Numbered from the stretch's first letter, positions 24,578 to 33,923 are shown. The stretch: 64,000 bases of DNA from Actinomycetes bacterium (GCA_024225275.1 JAAEMS010000279.1:1-64000), one strand, 5' to 3'. Made by a program: numbers and translations. The notes: generated from the sequence alone by a model not told the origin.

Positions 24578-25087
24578 ATGAACCCCTCGTTCGACTTCAC
24601 CGCCGACCACTTCACCGCGGGTACCGTCGGCGAACCCGGCGACCGCACCTTCTTCCTCCAGGCCGCGGGCGACGGCAAACTGGCCACCCTCAAGCTCGAG
24701 AAGCAACAGGCGGGCGCCCTGGGTGAGTACTTCGCCCAGCTCCTCGACGAGCTCGACCTGCCCGACGACGGCAACGACTTCGAGTCCCTGCGCACCCCCA
24801 TCGAGCCCGACTGGGTAGTGGGCTCGCTCGAGATCCGCTGGGACACCGACAACGGCCAGATGGTGGTGGTGGCCGAGGAGATCGAGGACATCGAGGACAT
24901 CGAGGACATCGAGGATGAGGGGGCCGGCGACCCCGCCCGGGCCGTCTTCCGCGTCACTCCCACCCAGGTGTCGACGTTCTGTTCCACCGTCGAGCACCTC
25001 ATGGCCGGAGGTCGACCCCCGTGTCCGTTCTGTGGCCGGCCCAAGGCTCCCGACGAGTCGTGCTGGGGCTGCCCGGCCATGAACTGA
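24578..25087 (+). CDS. DUF3090 family protein
   Basis: 169 residues from ATG 24578 (TTG 24572 also possible). FDFTADHFTAGTVGEPGDRT and FFLQAAGDGKLATLKLEKQQ are typical of DUF3090. A 9-bp repeat (GAGGACATC) encodes an acidic EDIEDIEDIED stretch at about residues 104-115. The C-terminus has a CPFCGRPKAPDESCWGCPA treble-clef-like cysteine set that could bind zinc. Function unknown; it is always found with the flanking phosphomutase-like and kinase-like genes. Confidence 0.85.
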   Translation: MNPSFDFTADHFTAGTVGEPGDRTFFLQAAGDGKLATLKLEKQQAGALGEYFAQLLDELDLPDDGNDFESLRTPIEPDWVVGSLEIRWDTDNGQMVVVAEEIEDIEDIEDIEDEGAGDPARAVFRVTPTQVSTFCSTVEHLMAGGRPPCPFCGRPKAPDESCWGCPAMN

Positions 25088-25094
25088 GCGGCCC

Positions 25095-25835
25095 GTGAGC
25101 GACGAACCCGCCGGCCCACCGGTCCACACGCCAGAGGTTCTCGGCATGCTCCGCGAAGCCGAGCTCGATATCGAGGGACGTATGCCCTGGAGCTCGAACG
25201 GAACCTGGCTGGTGAACCTCATGGGCTCCGACAACGGCACCGGCACCGAGCGGAGGGCCATCTACAAACCTCACGCCCATGAGCGACCTCTGTGGGACTT
25301 CCCCGACGGCCTCTACCTGCGCGAGGTCGCCTCCTACGAGCTCAGCCAGCATCTGGGCTGGAAACTGGTGCCGCCCACCGTCCTTCGTGGCGGACCCCAC
25401 GGCACCGGATCGGTGCAACTATTCATCGAGGCCGACTTCGAGCAGCACTACTTCACGCTCATGGAGGCCGGCCGCAACCTTGACGACTTCCGGGCCCTGT
25501 GCGCCTTCGATGTGGTCTCCAACAACACCGACCGCAAGAGTGGCCACTGTCTCATCGGCCCCGACGATCGTATCCACGCCATCGACAACGGGCTGAGCCT
25601 CCACGCCGAGTTCAAGCTGCGCACCGTCATCTGGGACTTCGCCGGCGAACTCATCTCGGCCCACCTCATCGCCGACCTCATCGATCTGATCGACGAGGGA
25701 CTCCCCGACTCGGTGGCCGAGCTCATCGACCCGCCGGAATGCGATGCGGTGCTGGCCCGGGCCCGGGGTCTGATCCAGAACGGTGTCTTCCCCACCGACA
25801 CCTCGGGCCACCGCTACCCCTGGCCGCTGGTCTGA
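25095..25835 (+). CDS. SCO1664 family protein (PI3/PI4-kinase-like fold)
   Basis: 246 residues from GTG 25095, seven bases after the DUF3090 gene. It carries the family's nucleotide-binding stretch RRAIYKPHAHERPLWDFP, then NTDRKSGHCLIGPDDRIHAI and DNGLSLHAEFKLRTVIWDF, which resemble the catalytic and metal loops of PI3/PI4-type kinases and HipA-like kinases. Substrate unknown. It completes the conserved trio. Confidence 0.83.
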   Translation: MSDEPAGPPVHTPEVLGMLREAELDIEGRMPWSSNGTWLVNLMGSDNGTGTERRAIYKPHAHERPLWDFPDGLYLREVASYELSQHLGWKLVPPTVLRGGPHGTGSVQLFIEADFEQHYFTLMEAGRNLDDFRALCAFDVVSNNTDRKSGHCLIGPDDRIHAIDNGLSLHAEFKLRTVIWDFAGELISAHLIADLIDLIDEGLPDSVAELIDPPECDAVLARARGLIQNGVFPTDTSGHRYPWPLV

Positions 25836-25850
25836 GCGATCAGCCCGGTT

Positions 25851-26771
25851 TCACGGGCCGACCCTGATCACCACCAGCTCGGTGGGCTCCTGCATCTCCG
25901 ACTCGGGTAGCGGGGTGACCTGGCGGCGGCTACCCACCACCTGGACGATCCACCGGGTGCCGTCGGCCAGGGCCACCACCCCTTTGGCCCTCACCACCCC
26001 CGTGGGCAGTTCGTCGAGGAGCCGATCGAGGCCGGCCCGATCGAGCCCAACAGGCATGGGAGTGGCCTCGACCCGGTGAACGTCGAAGAGGGCCGGTGGC
26101 GGAGTGGCCGCCACTCCCCCCGGCTGCCGCCCGCCGAGCTGAAGCAGACCGGCCGCGGCCAGGGGTTCACCGGAGCGAACGACGAGGCACCCAGGAACGA
26201 GATCGCCGAGCCGACCGATCACCTCGGTCACCCGAGCGGCATCAACCAGATCGGTCTTGGTCACCACGACCAGATCGGCGGCCTCCAGTTGACGGCGAAC
26301 GTGATCACCCACGTATTCGCTCTCGAGCTGATGGAGCACCTGATCAGCATCGGCCAGCACCACCACCCCGTCGAGCCGGAAGCCCAGGGAGTCAGCCCAC
26401 GGGGTCACCCGGTGAGGGTCGGCCACGCCGCTCAGCTCGACCACAACGTGCTGGGGGGGCTCCGGACGGGCCCGGAGGGTGTCGAAGGCATCGGCCAGGC
26501 CCCGGCTGAGGCTGCAGCACACACAGCCGTCGGTGAGCTCGACGGTGTCGCCATGGCGGCGGGCCACGAGCTTGGCGTCGATGTTGACCGACCCCACGTC
26601 GTTCACCAACACCGCAACCGGAACCTCGGTCCGGGCCAGGAGCTGGTTCAACACCGTGGTCTTGCCGGCCCCCAGGTAGCCACCGAGGAGGGTGACGGGG
26701 ACCCGGCGGCCATCCCAGGGCAGGAAGGTGGGGTCGGGGCCCAGGTCTTCCTGGTCGGGTGAGGGGTCCAC
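25851..26771 (-). CDS. CobW/G3E family GTPase metallochaperone
   Basis: 306 residues: Walker A GGYLGAGKTTVLNQLL (about residues 30-45), the metal-binding CxCC motif in DGCVCCSLSRGL, Walker B VVVELSGVADP and the guanine motif TKTDLVDA, followed by a shortened C-terminal CobW_C domain. The family inserts or delivers zinc or cobalt. It has no histidine-rich stretch. No Zur box was recognised upstream. Confidence 0.87.
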   Translation of the reverse strand: MDPSPDQEDLGPDPTFLPWDGRRVPVTLLGGYLGAGKTTVLNQLLARTEVPVAVLVNDVGSVNIDAKLVARRHGDTVELTDGCVCCSLSRGLADAFDTLRARPEPPQHVVVELSGVADPHRVTPWADSLGFRLDGVVVLADADQVLHQLESEYVGDHVRRQLEAADLVVVTKTDLVDAARVTEVIGRLGDLVPGCLVVRSGEPLAAAGLLQLGGRQPGGVAATPPPALFDVHRVEATPMPVGLDRAGLDRLLDELPTGVVRAKGVVALADGTRWIVQVVGSRRQVTPLPESEMQEPTELVVIRVGP

Positions 26772-26803
26772 CCCCAGAGCTTGGCAGAGGTCAGGATAGG
26801 GCG

Positions 26804-27814
26804 GTGAACGAGAACGAGCCGCCGAGCGGACGGCCCGCCGACAAGAACGCGGAACTGGTCGAGCTCGGCGACATCGACGAGCTCCTCCGCCATGTCGACC
26901 GATTGGTCGCCGACCGCGACTGGGCTGGATTGGTCGACCTGCGCGACCGGAGTCGGGCTGCCCTCGAACGGGGCCGGCAGCTGTGGCCGGTGGCCGCCCA
27001 GTGCGAGTACCGAACCGCCCTTCAGGCCCCCGCCGAGCTCGCGGCCACGATGGTGGTGGAGGGCGCCGGCCAGTTCACCCTCGGACCCCTCGCCGAGGTC
27101 GTGGCTCAGGGGTCGGGCTGGGCGGCCCTGGCCCCCCACGTGGCCCCCGGCCCCCTCCTCAGCGTCCTGGCCCACGAACGCATCCTGCGAGGCGAGGATC
27201 TCACAACGGTTGCCGACATCGCCCTCGAGGTCCCCCTTCGCATCCAATCATGGGAACCCGATTACGCCCTGGCCGAGTACCGCGAGTTCGAGGCCGACTT
27301 CCCCCATCCCGATCTCCCCCGAGGTGACCGCGTCGAGCTTCCGCCTCCGGCGCCTGGAGTCGACGACCCCGACGTGGTCAACGCCTTCCGGTCCGTGGTC
27401 CAGCCGTGGACGGCCCAGTCGAACGGTCGGGCCGAGGTTGTCGCCATCGAAGGGACGGCCGAGGAGGCGGTCTCGGCCCTGGGCCCTCGATTGGCGCGGT
27501 GGGTGCCCCTGAGCCCCGCCGACTCCTTCGCCCTGCTGGCCTGGGCGGGCGCATCGGGCGGTGCCCACGGCCGCCGGCGGGGGGCCGCCGCGGGCCGGAT
27601 CGAGGCCTGGTGGACGGCCGCGGTGCTCACCGGGCTCGACGACACCTGGCCAGTCGAACCCGAGGAGCTGGGTCAGGCCGCAGCCGAGCTGAAGTGGTTC
27701 GCCTGGAGCCGCGACGAGCCCGACACCGGCTGGAACCTCCGCCTGGCCATCGAGGACCCGGTGGACGGTCTCGCCTGGGCCGTAGCGGCCAGTGATGCAA
27801 GTATGACCCGGTGA
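26804..27814 (+). CDS. Conserved-looking protein of unknown function
   Basis: 336 residues from GTG 26804; CAGGAT six bases before it could be a -10 of a leaderless transcript. The sequence is acidic and Ala/Leu-rich, mostly predicted helical, with an N-terminal segment of charged helices (ELVELGDIDELLRHVDRL) and a C-terminal part rich in Trp (WWTAAVLTGLDDTW, LKWFAWSRDEPDTGW). No signal peptide, membrane segment or known motif was recognised. Its TGA overlaps the GTG of the threonine aldolase, so the two are translationally coupled. Confidence 0.65.
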   Translation: MNENEPPSGRPADKNAELVELGDIDELLRHVDRLVADRDWAGLVDLRDRSRAALERGRQLWPVAAQCEYRTALQAPAELAATMVVEGAGQFTLGPLAEVVAQGSGWAALAPHVAPGPLLSVLAHERILRGEDLTTVADIALEVPLRIQSWEPDYALAEYREFEADFPHPDLPRGDRVELPPPAPGVDDPDVVNAFRSVVQPWTAQSNGRAEVVAIEGTAEEAVSALGPRLARWVPLSPADSFALLAWAGASGGAHGRRRGAAAGRIEAWWTAAVLTGLDDTWPVEPEELGQAAAELKWFAWSRDEPDTGWNLRLAIEDPVDGLAWAVAASDASMTR

Positions 27815-28827
27815 TCGACCTTCGTAGCGATACCGTCACCCAGCCCTCCGATGCAATGTGGGAAGCCATGCGAAACGCCGAACTGGGCGACGCCGTGCTG
27901 GGCGACGACCCCACGGTGCTGGCCCTCGAGGCCAAGGCAGCTGCCTTGCTCGGCAAGGAAGCCGGCTTGCTGGCTCCGTCGGGTACTCAGGCCAACCTGA
28001 TCGGGATAATGGCCCACTGCGGCCGGGGCGACGAGTACATAGTGGGTCAGGCCGCCCACACCTACCGGCTCGAGCAGGGCGGGGCCGCGGTTCTGGGCAG
28101 CGTGCAACCCCAACCCATCGAGAACGAGTCCGATGGCACCCTCGATCTCGACAGGGTGGCCGCCGCCGTCAAGCCCGATGATCCTCACTTCGCCCACACC
28201 GAGCTCCTCTGTCTCGAGAACACAATGAACGGGAAGATCATCGGCCTCGACTATCTGGCTGATGCCCGGTCGCTGGCCGCGGAGCACGGATTGTCAACCC
28301 ATCTCGACGGTGCCCGCCTGTTCAACGCCGCGGTCGGCCTCGGGGTCGAGGCCCGGGTCATCGCCGATCACTTCGAGTCGGTATCGATCTGTCTGAGCAA
28401 GGGCCTGGGCACCCCGATCGGGTCGGTGCTGGTGGGGTCGGCTGAGCTCATCGCCCGTGGCACCCGCCACCGCAAGATCCTGGGGGGCGGTATGCGGCAG
28501 GCCGGGATCATCGCGGCCGCCGGCATCCACGCTCTCGATCACCATGTCGACCGGCTGGCCGACGACCACGCCAACGCCAAGGAACTAGCGGCCCGCCTCG
28601 CGGTGATCGACGGGGTGACGGTGCTCGACGAGGTCCAGACGAACATGGTCTTCATCGAGGTGGAACCCGGCCATGCCTCCCCCATCGAGGAGTTCATGGC
28701 CACCCGCAAGATCAAGCTGCTGGGCCGCTACGGCCGCCCCCTCCGCCTGGTGACCCACCTCGACATCACCAGAGAAGACATCGAGACCACTGAGGCCGCC
28801 TTCGAAGAGTGGAGCAGGTCCCGGTAG
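27811..28827 (+). CDS. Low-specificity L-threonine aldolase family protein
   Basis: PLP enzyme of fold type I cleaving threonine or allo-threonine to glycine and acetaldehyde. IDLRSDTVTQPSDAMWEAM opens the protein as in all GLY1/LtaE members; PSGTQANLIGI, the aspartate of STHLDGARLFNA and the PLP lysine in SICLSKGLGTPIGSVL follow. 338 residues, GTG start in a GTGA overlap with the unknown gene upstream. Confidence 0.9.
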   Translation: MIDLRSDTVTQPSDAMWEAMRNAELGDAVLGDDPTVLALEAKAAALLGKEAGLLAPSGTQANLIGIMAHCGRGDEYIVGQAAHTYRLEQGGAAVLGSVQPQPIENESDGTLDLDRVAAAVKPDDPHFAHTELLCLENTMNGKIIGLDYLADARSLAAEHGLSTHLDGARLFNAAVGLGVEARVIADHFESVSICLSKGLGTPIGSVLVGSAELIARGTRHRKILGGGMRQAGIIAAAGIHALDHHVDRLADDHANAKELAARLAVIDGVTVLDEVQTNMVFIEVEPGHASPIEEFMATRKIKLLGRYGRPLRLVTHLDITREDIETTEAAFEEWSRSR

Positions 28828-28853
28828 GTCGAGGAGGCGGGACCTGGGCGGGA

Positions 28854-29945
28854 TCAAGTCAACTCTGCTGCTTTCTCCAGGCGGTTGGTGACACCTTCGG
28901 CCATTTCGTCGAGGTCGATGTCGTCCTGTTCGCCCATGGAGCCGCCCTTGTAGCGGGCGTAGACGCCCTGGGCGATACAGGCCAGGCGCCAATGGGCAAA
29001 GGCGGTGAACCAATCGAGGTCGGCGAGATCGGTGCCGGTGCGTTCGGCGTAGACCTCGGCCACCTGGGCCCGGGTCCACCACCCGCCGGCCGCAGTGGGG
29101 AGCTTGTCGTCCTCGCCCTCGTCGGCCCAGTACGAGCACATGTGGCCGACATCGGCCCGTACGTCACCCAGAGTGCAGAGCTCCCAGTCGAGGACCGCCG
29201 CGATGTGGCCGGTGGCGTCGAGCATGACGTTGCCGATCCGATAGTCCCCGTGCACGATGCCAGCCCCCTCCTGTTCGGGGACCCGGGCGGCCAGGCCGTC
29301 GCGCACCCGGTCCATCAGCGGCAGATCACGGTCCTTCGACTGCTCGTACTGGCGGGTCCACCTTTTGAGTTGGCGGGCCACATAGTCCTCCTTCTTGGCG
29401 AGGGTCCCCAGACCGACCCCATCGACATCGACCTCGTGGAGCGCGGCCAGTACCTCGACGAGATGGGCGGACGCGGCCTGCCTCTGCTCGACCGGGATCG
29501 TGGCGGCGACCTCGATGTCGTGGGCGACGGTGCCCTCGACGAAGTCCATGACGTAGAACGGGGCCCCGTTGACCGCGTTGTCCTCGCACAACCCGAAGGT
29601 CTGGGCGACGGGCACCGCCGATCCCCACAGGGCCGTGATGATCCGGTACTCGCGGGCCATGTCGTGGGCGGTGGCAAGGACCTGCCCGAGAGGGGGCCGG
29701 CGCAGGGCGTAGGACCGACCGTCGGCGCCCGTGACCCGGTAGGTCAGGTTCGAACGACCCCCCGACACCATGTCGAACCGAAAGGGCGGCACCGCCCCGT
29801 CCACTTCAGCGGACAGCCAGCGAGCCACGGGCCCACCCTCGATACCCGCCGGCGGCGTGCCCACAACTACACCTGCATCCTCAGCCACGCCACCATCCTG
29901 CCCGACCGGGCCGGGTGGTGCCGTGCCAGTGCCAACTTCGCCCAT
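28854..29945 (-). CDS. Phosphotransferase family protein (APH/ACAD10-like kinase fold)
   Basis: 363 residues. Features are GGRSNLTYRVTGADGRSYAL (nucleotide loop), the catalytic HGDYRIGNVMLD and the metal site AVLDWELCTLGD. This matches the aminoglycoside-phosphotransferase-like family that in actinobacteria and in human ACAD10/11 phosphorylates 4-hydroxyacyl-CoAs or other small molecules. ATG 29945 is preferred for its GGAG/GAGG upstream; ATGs at 29954 and 29975 are possible. Substrate unknown. Confidence 0.8.
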   Translation of the reverse strand: MGEVGTGTAPPGPVGQDGGVAEDAGVVVGTPPAGIEGGPVARWLSAEVDGAVPPFRFDMVSGGRSNLTYRVTGADGRSYALRRPPLGQVLATAHDMAREYRIITALWGSAVPVAQTFGLCEDNAVNGAPFYVMDFVEGTVAHDIEVAATIPVEQRQAASAHLVEVLAALHEVDVDGVGLGTLAKKEDYVARQLKRWTRQYEQSKDRDLPLMDRVRDGLAARVPEQEGAGIVHGDYRIGNVMLDATGHIAAVLDWELCTLGDVRADVGHMCSYWADEGEDDKLPTAAGGWWTRAQVAEVYAERTGTDLADLDWFTAFAHWRLACIAQGVYARYKGGSMGEQDDIDLDEMAEGVTNRLEKAAELT

Positions 29946-30015
29946 CGACCTCATCTCCCTGGGCGGCTCACTCATTCGACACTGGGCCGGGGGGCATCCA
30001 TGTACTCTGCCCGTC

Positions 30016-30219
30016 ATGTCGCGTGGACTGGTCGCCGAGCTCTCACCCGAGCTATTGGCGCGCCTCGAAGACTCGGCTCGGCGGCCCTGCTCCCAACGCT
30101 CCACCATCCTCCTCGACGGCGAACCGGTACACGAAGTACTGCTCATCGAGAGTGGACTGCCAGAGACCACCGAGACGGCGGTGCCCGGGCGGCTGCGGGG
30201 CCTCCTGACCTCCTGGTGA
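30016..30219 (+). CDS. 67-residue truncated cyclic-nucleotide-binding-like protein
   Basis: MSRGLVAELSPELLARLEDS continues to RSTILLDGEPVHEVLLIESG, which is the first third of a Crp/cNMP-binding domain; the barrel then stops and the last 17 residues are unrelated. It has its own TACTCT -10 box seven bases before the ATG, and its TGA overlaps the GTG of the EamA transporter. It may be a domain remnant kept as a leader cistron for the transporter, or a small regulator. It cannot bind cAMP by the usual mode because the phosphate-binding cassette is absent. Confidence 0.5.
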   Translation: MSRGLVAELSPELLARLEDSARRPCSQRSTILLDGEPVHEVLLIESGLPETTETAVPGRLRGLLTSW

Positions 30220-31067
30220 CCGATCACCGTCGAGGCCTGATCATCACCAGTGTCGGGGTGCTGTGCATCGTGCCCGACGGCAGCCTCGTGCGGGCCATCG
30301 ACGCGGGCACCCTCACCACAATCATGTGGCGGTCAGCCCTCGTTGGTATCACGGCGTCACTCTGGTTCGTTCTGCGTCGCGGGCGGACCCTGCCCGCCAC
30401 CATACGGGCCATGGGCCGGCCCGGTATCGCGGTGGGCATCCTGTGGGGCACGGGAACCATGCTGTTCGTGGCCGCGGTTGACAACACCTCGATCGGCAAT
30501 GCGGTCCTCATCCTGGCCAGCTCGCCGATCTGGGCCGCCCTGCTCGACCGGTTCGTCTTGGGTCGAACCATCCCCCGTCGGACGATGGTGGCCATCCCCC
30601 TGGCCCTGGTCGGAGTGAGTATCGCCTTCTGGGCCAGCGCCGGTGGGGGCCGACTGACCGGCGACCTCATAGCCCTGCTGGCTTCGTTCCTGTTGGCGGT
30701 CAACTTCACGATCCTGCGGCGCTATCAGGATCGTGACCTCAGCCCAGCGCCCCCAGTGGCCTTCCTGATCGCCGCCCTTCTGCTCTACCTGGCGGGCGTC
30801 GAGATTGCACTGGAGCCCGGAGACCTGGTGCCGATTCTGGTCTTGGGCCTGCTCGTCGTACCCAGCGCGATGATCCTGATCACGACCGGCGCCCAGCTCT
30901 TGAGCCCGCCCGAAACCGCTCTCCTGCTCCTGCTGGAGACGATCTTGAGCCCCCTGTTGGGTGCCCTCGTGGTGGACGAGGCCATCCCTACCGCCACCCT
31001 CATTGGTGGCGCCCTGGTGGTGGCCACCCTGGGTGGCCACGCCGTGGCCACCCTCCGGGCCGACTAG
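30216..31067 (+). CDS. EamA/DMT family transporter
   Basis: A 283-residue drug/metabolite transporter with about ten membrane segments in two EamA halves (GVLCIVPDGSLVRAI, WGTGTMLFVAAVDNTSIG, SSPIWAALLDRFVLG; second half ETALLLLLETILSPLLGALV). Start GTG 30216 is set by the GTGA overlap with the 67-residue upstream ORF. The same frame is open for 1.4 kb upstream, but that part is antisense to the phosphotransferase gene. Its stop overlaps the convergent mca stop by four bases. Substrate unknown. Confidence 0.82.
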   Translation: MTDHRRGLIITSVGVLCIVPDGSLVRAIDAGTLTTIMWRSALVGITASLWFVLRRGRTLPATIRAMGRPGIAVGILWGTGTMLFVAAVDNTSIGNAVLILASSPIWAALLDRFVLGRTIPRRTMVAIPLALVGVSIAFWASAGGGRLTGDLIALLASFLLAVNFTILRRYQDRDLSPAPPVAFLIAALLLYLAGVEIALEPGDLVPILVLGLLVVPSAMILITTGAQLLSPPETALLLLLETILSPLLGALVVDEAIPTATLIGGALVVATLGGHAVATLRAD

Positions 31068-31984
31068 CGCAACCCGCCGAAGAGGTCGGTTTCGAAGCCC
31101 TCGTCGTCAACGTCGCCCTTGCCCACCAGCGACGACGCCAGAGTGAACGATTCCCAAGGATGACGGGTGGCCATGACCTCGAGCGGCACCTTGAACCACC
31201 AACCACCCGGTGAGACCTGGGTGCGGTGGGCCGCGAGGGCATCACGACCCACCCCCACGGTGTCGGCGATATTGATCCGGGTGGTGATGCCCGCGTCGGC
31301 ATCGTCGGGGATCTTCTCGACCCAATCGGCGAAGGGGCTCTCCTCACCCTGTTCCTCGAACCAGGCGTGCATGGTCAGGATGCGACCGCGGGTGAACCCG
31401 TTCGACCAGTAGGTCTTCTGGACCTGCCATGGATGGGTGATCTCTTCGTGGCCGGCCAGGAAGTGCTCGTCGATGTTCAGGACGGCGGGGTCAGGCTGCC
31501 AGTTGGGATCGGCGGCCCGTTCGATAGCCGGATCAGTGATGTCGTACACCCGCAGGTGGTCGGGGTGGGGGTAGCGCTTCTGCTCGGCGCTGTAGGTGAT
31601 GATCACCTGGGGACGCTCAGCCCGAATGATGGCCGCGAGCCGGCCGGCGACCTCGTCGAGAGGAGCGTTGGCGAAGTTGTCGGCCCGGCCGTTGGCGTCG
31701 GAGTCGGGCATGCCACTGTCGCGGTAGCCCAGCAGGTGGAGGCGGTCGTAGCCGATGATGCGCACGGCCTCATCGAGCTCCTGGCGTCGCACCTCGGCCA
31801 GGTTCTCGCGGATGTGGGGGTGGTCGAGCTCGTCGTTGAGGATGTCACCCTCTTCGCCTCCGGTGCACGTGACCAGGACCGATGAGATGCCCTCAGCGGC
31901 GTAGCGGGCCACGGTGGGGGCGCCCTTGGACGCCTCGTCATCGGGATGGGCGTGGATCGACAGCAGGGTGAGCGGCTCATCCAT
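31064..31984 (-). CDS. mca: Mycothiol S-conjugate amidase
   Basis: PIG-L/LmbE-fold zinc amidase that cleaves mycothiol-toxin conjugates to mercapturic acids. The zinc motif SIHAHPDDEASKG lies at residues 9-21 and the second histidine site is YPHPDHLRVYD. 306 residues and the long C-terminal part (WFEEQGEESPFADWVEKI) fit Mca rather than the deacetylase MshB. A TAGGTT -10 box lies eight bases before ATG 31984. It implies mycothiol as the thiol buffer. Confidence 0.9.
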   Translation of the reverse strand: MDEPLTLLSIHAHPDDEASKGAPTVARYAAEGISSVLVTCTGGEEGDILNDELDHPHIRENLAEVRRQELDEAVRIIGYDRLHLLGYRDSGMPDSDANGRADNFANAPLDEVAGRLAAIIRAERPQVIITYSAEQKRYPHPDHLRVYDITDPAIERAADPNWQPDPAVLNIDEHFLAGHEEITHPWQVQKTYWSNGFTRGRILTMHAWFEEQGEESPFADWVEKIPDDADAGITTRINIADTVGVGRDALAAHRTQVSPGGWWFKVPLEVMATRHPWESFTLASSLVGKGDVDDEGFETDLFGGLR

Positions 31985-32116
31985 GGCTCACCAACCTAGC
32001 GACCGATTGGGAGGGAGCGTCGAGTCGGGCTGCGCCCACAACCCTGAGCCCAGACACCAACAAGCTGCCACCCCCGCTCATGCTCTGCGACGGTCGGCCA
32101 GGACCCGGACGCGACA

Positions 32117-32144
32117 GGGCCCCGGTCCGGGGACCGGGGCCCTG
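32117..32144 (-). terminator. Terminator hairpin after etfA
   Basis: A perfect 13-bp GC-rich stem (AGGGCCCCGGTCC / GGACCGGGGCCCT) with only two unpaired central bases, 17 bp after the etfA stop. No T-run follows. Confidence 0.75.
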
Positions 32145-32160
32145 CAACAAATCTGGTTGG

Positions 32161-33126
32161 CTAGCGGCTCTGCAGAGCTTCGAGGAGGGCCGGCAGGACC
32201 TTGTGGACGTCGCCCACGATGCCGAGGTCGGCGATGCCGAAAATCGGGGCCTCGGAGTCCTTGTTGATGGCGATGATGGTCTTCGAGCCCTTCATGCCCA
32301 CCATGTGCTGGGTGGCGCCCGAGATACCCGCCGCGATGTACACGTCGGGCTTCACGACCTTGCCGGTCTGGCCCACCTGGTAGCTGTAGGGCACCCAACC
32401 GGCATCGACGATGGCCCGCGAGGCGCCGGGAGCGGCCCCGAGCCGCTTGGCCAGGTCTTCGATGAGCTGGAAGCTGTCGGCCTCGCCCATGCCACGACCA
32501 CCCGACACCACGATGGCGGCGGCGTCGAGCTGGGGTCCTTCGGACTCCTCGACATGGCGGTTGGTGATGGTGGCGCCACCACTGCTGCCCGCGTCGGGGA
32601 CGGCGAGGTCACTGACGGCAGCCGCGCCGCCACCGGTCTCGGAGGCCTCGAACGACTTGGGCCGCACCAGCACGATCTTCACGCCGTCGCCGGTGAACTT
32701 CGTCTTGACGTTGGTGGAACCACCGAAGACCGGCTCGAGGCCGACCACATCGGAGCCGTCGAGCTCGATGTCCACCACATTGGTGATGACCGTAGCGCCG
32801 ACCTTGGCCGACAGGCGACCGGCCACATCGCGGCCGTCGTAGCTGGTGCCAACCATGAAAAGGTCGGGGCCGTTGCCGGCCTCTACCGCGCCAGCTACCG
32901 CACCGGCCACAGGGACACCGCTGAGGGCGCCGCCCAGGTCACCGGTGGCGTGGACGGTGGTGACACCGTGGGCGCCGAGGGCCCCGGCCATCGCGGCACC
33001 GTCGCCGCCCACCACAGCCTCGACAGGTCCGAGGTCGCGGGCTTTGGCGATCATTTCGAGGGTGAGGCCCGAAGGCTGGCCATCGGCCGTGGCCTCGGCG
33101 AATACCCAGATCTTTCCGAGAGTCAT
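32161..33126 (-). CDS. etfA: Electron transfer flavoprotein alpha subunit
   Basis: 321 residues, FAD-binding subunit of ETF, the electron acceptor of acyl-CoA dehydrogenases. It starts [20 protein letters not shown], and has [41 protein letters not shown] and [20 protein letters not shown] in the C-terminal FAD domain. AAGGA precedes ATG 33126. It lies 14 bp after etfB; a strong hairpin follows. Confidence 0.95.
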   Translation of the reverse strand: MTLGKIWVFAEATADGQPSGLTLEMIAKARDLGPVEAVVGGDGAAMAGALGAHGVTTVHATGDLGGALSGVPVAGAVAGAVEAGNGPDLFMVGTSYDGRDVAGRLSAKVGATVITNVVDIELDGSDVVGLEPVFGGSTNVKTKFTGDGVKIVLVRPKSFEASETGGGAAAVSDLAVPDAGSSGGATITNRHVEESEGPQLDAAAIVVSGGRGMGEADSFQLIEDLAKRLGAAPGASRAIVDAGWVPYSYQVGQTGKVVKPDVYIAAGISGATQHMVGMKGSKTIIAINKDSEAPIFGIADLGIVGDVHKVLPALLEALQSR

Positions 33127-33140
33127 GATGCAGTCCTTTC

Positions 33141-33923
33141 TCAGATGACCTTGAGATTGTCGAGTAATTCCACGATCTTCTGGAAGCCCTCGCCGTCGTC
33201 TTCGATGATCTCGCCGGCCTCGCGGGCTTCGGCTTCTTCGACCAGGACGATCTCCTGGCCGCCACCGGCCCAGCCGACCGAGCCGGCGTCGATGCCGAGG
33301 TCACCACAAGTGACCTCGTCGACTGGCTTCGACTTGGCCGCCATGATCCCTTTGAAGGAGGGGTAGCGGGGCTCGACCACACCAGCGGTAACCGACACCA
33401 GGGCAGGGATGGGACACTCGACCTCGTCGTAGCCGGCCTCGGTCTGGCGCTCGATCTTGACCTGGTTGTCGGCCACCTCGATCGACTTGGCGAAGGTCAC
33501 CGAAGGGAGACCCAACAGTTCGGCGAGCTGCACAGGCACGGTGCCGGTGTAGCCATCACTGGACTCAGTGGCGGCGAGAACCAGGTCAGGGGTGCCGTTC
33601 TTCTGGATGGCGGCCGCCAGCACGCGGGCGGTGCCGAGGGCGTCGGTGCCCTGGAGAGCGGGGTCGCTCACCAGCACGGCCGATGCGGCGCCCATGGCGA
33701 GAGCGGTACGGAGACCGCCAACCTCGCTGTTGGGAGCCATCGACACGAGAGTCACCTCTCCGCCACCGGCGTTGTCGACCAGCTGCAGCGCCATCTCGAC
33801 CCCGTACGAGTCGGACTCGTCCAGAATGAGCTTCACATCGCGCTTGAGGGTCTTGGTCTCGGGATCCAACTCGCCCGGGTCTGCCGGGTCGGGGATCTGC
33901 TTCACACAGACTACGACGTTCAT
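33141..33923 (-). CDS. etfB: Electron transfer flavoprotein beta subunit
   Basis: 260 residues: MNVVVCVKQIPDPADPGELD, GVEMALQLVDNAGGGEVTLV, LVLAATESSDGYTGTVPVQL and the AMP-binding region. First gene of an etfBA operon. A CAGACT -10 box seven bases upstream of the ATG and no Shine-Dalgarno indicate leaderless expression. Confidence 0.95.
   Translation of the reverse strand: MNVVVCVKQIPDPADPGELDPETKTLKRDVKLILDESDSYGVEMALQLVDNAGGGEVTLVSMAPNSEVGGLRTALAMGAASAVLVSDPALQGTDALGTARVLAAAIQKNGTPDLVLAATESSDGYTGTVPVQLAELLGLPSVTFAKSIEVADNQVKIERQTEAGYDEVECPIPALVSVTAGVVEPRYPSFKGIMAAKSKPVDEVTCGDLGIDAGSVGWAGGGQEIVLVEEAEAREAGEIIEDDGEGFQKIVELLDNLKVI

Noticed and set aside
28809-30215. Long plus-strand extension upstream of the EamA transporter
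   Set aside because: It runs antisense to the phosphotransferase gene; transporter homology begins at GTG 30216.
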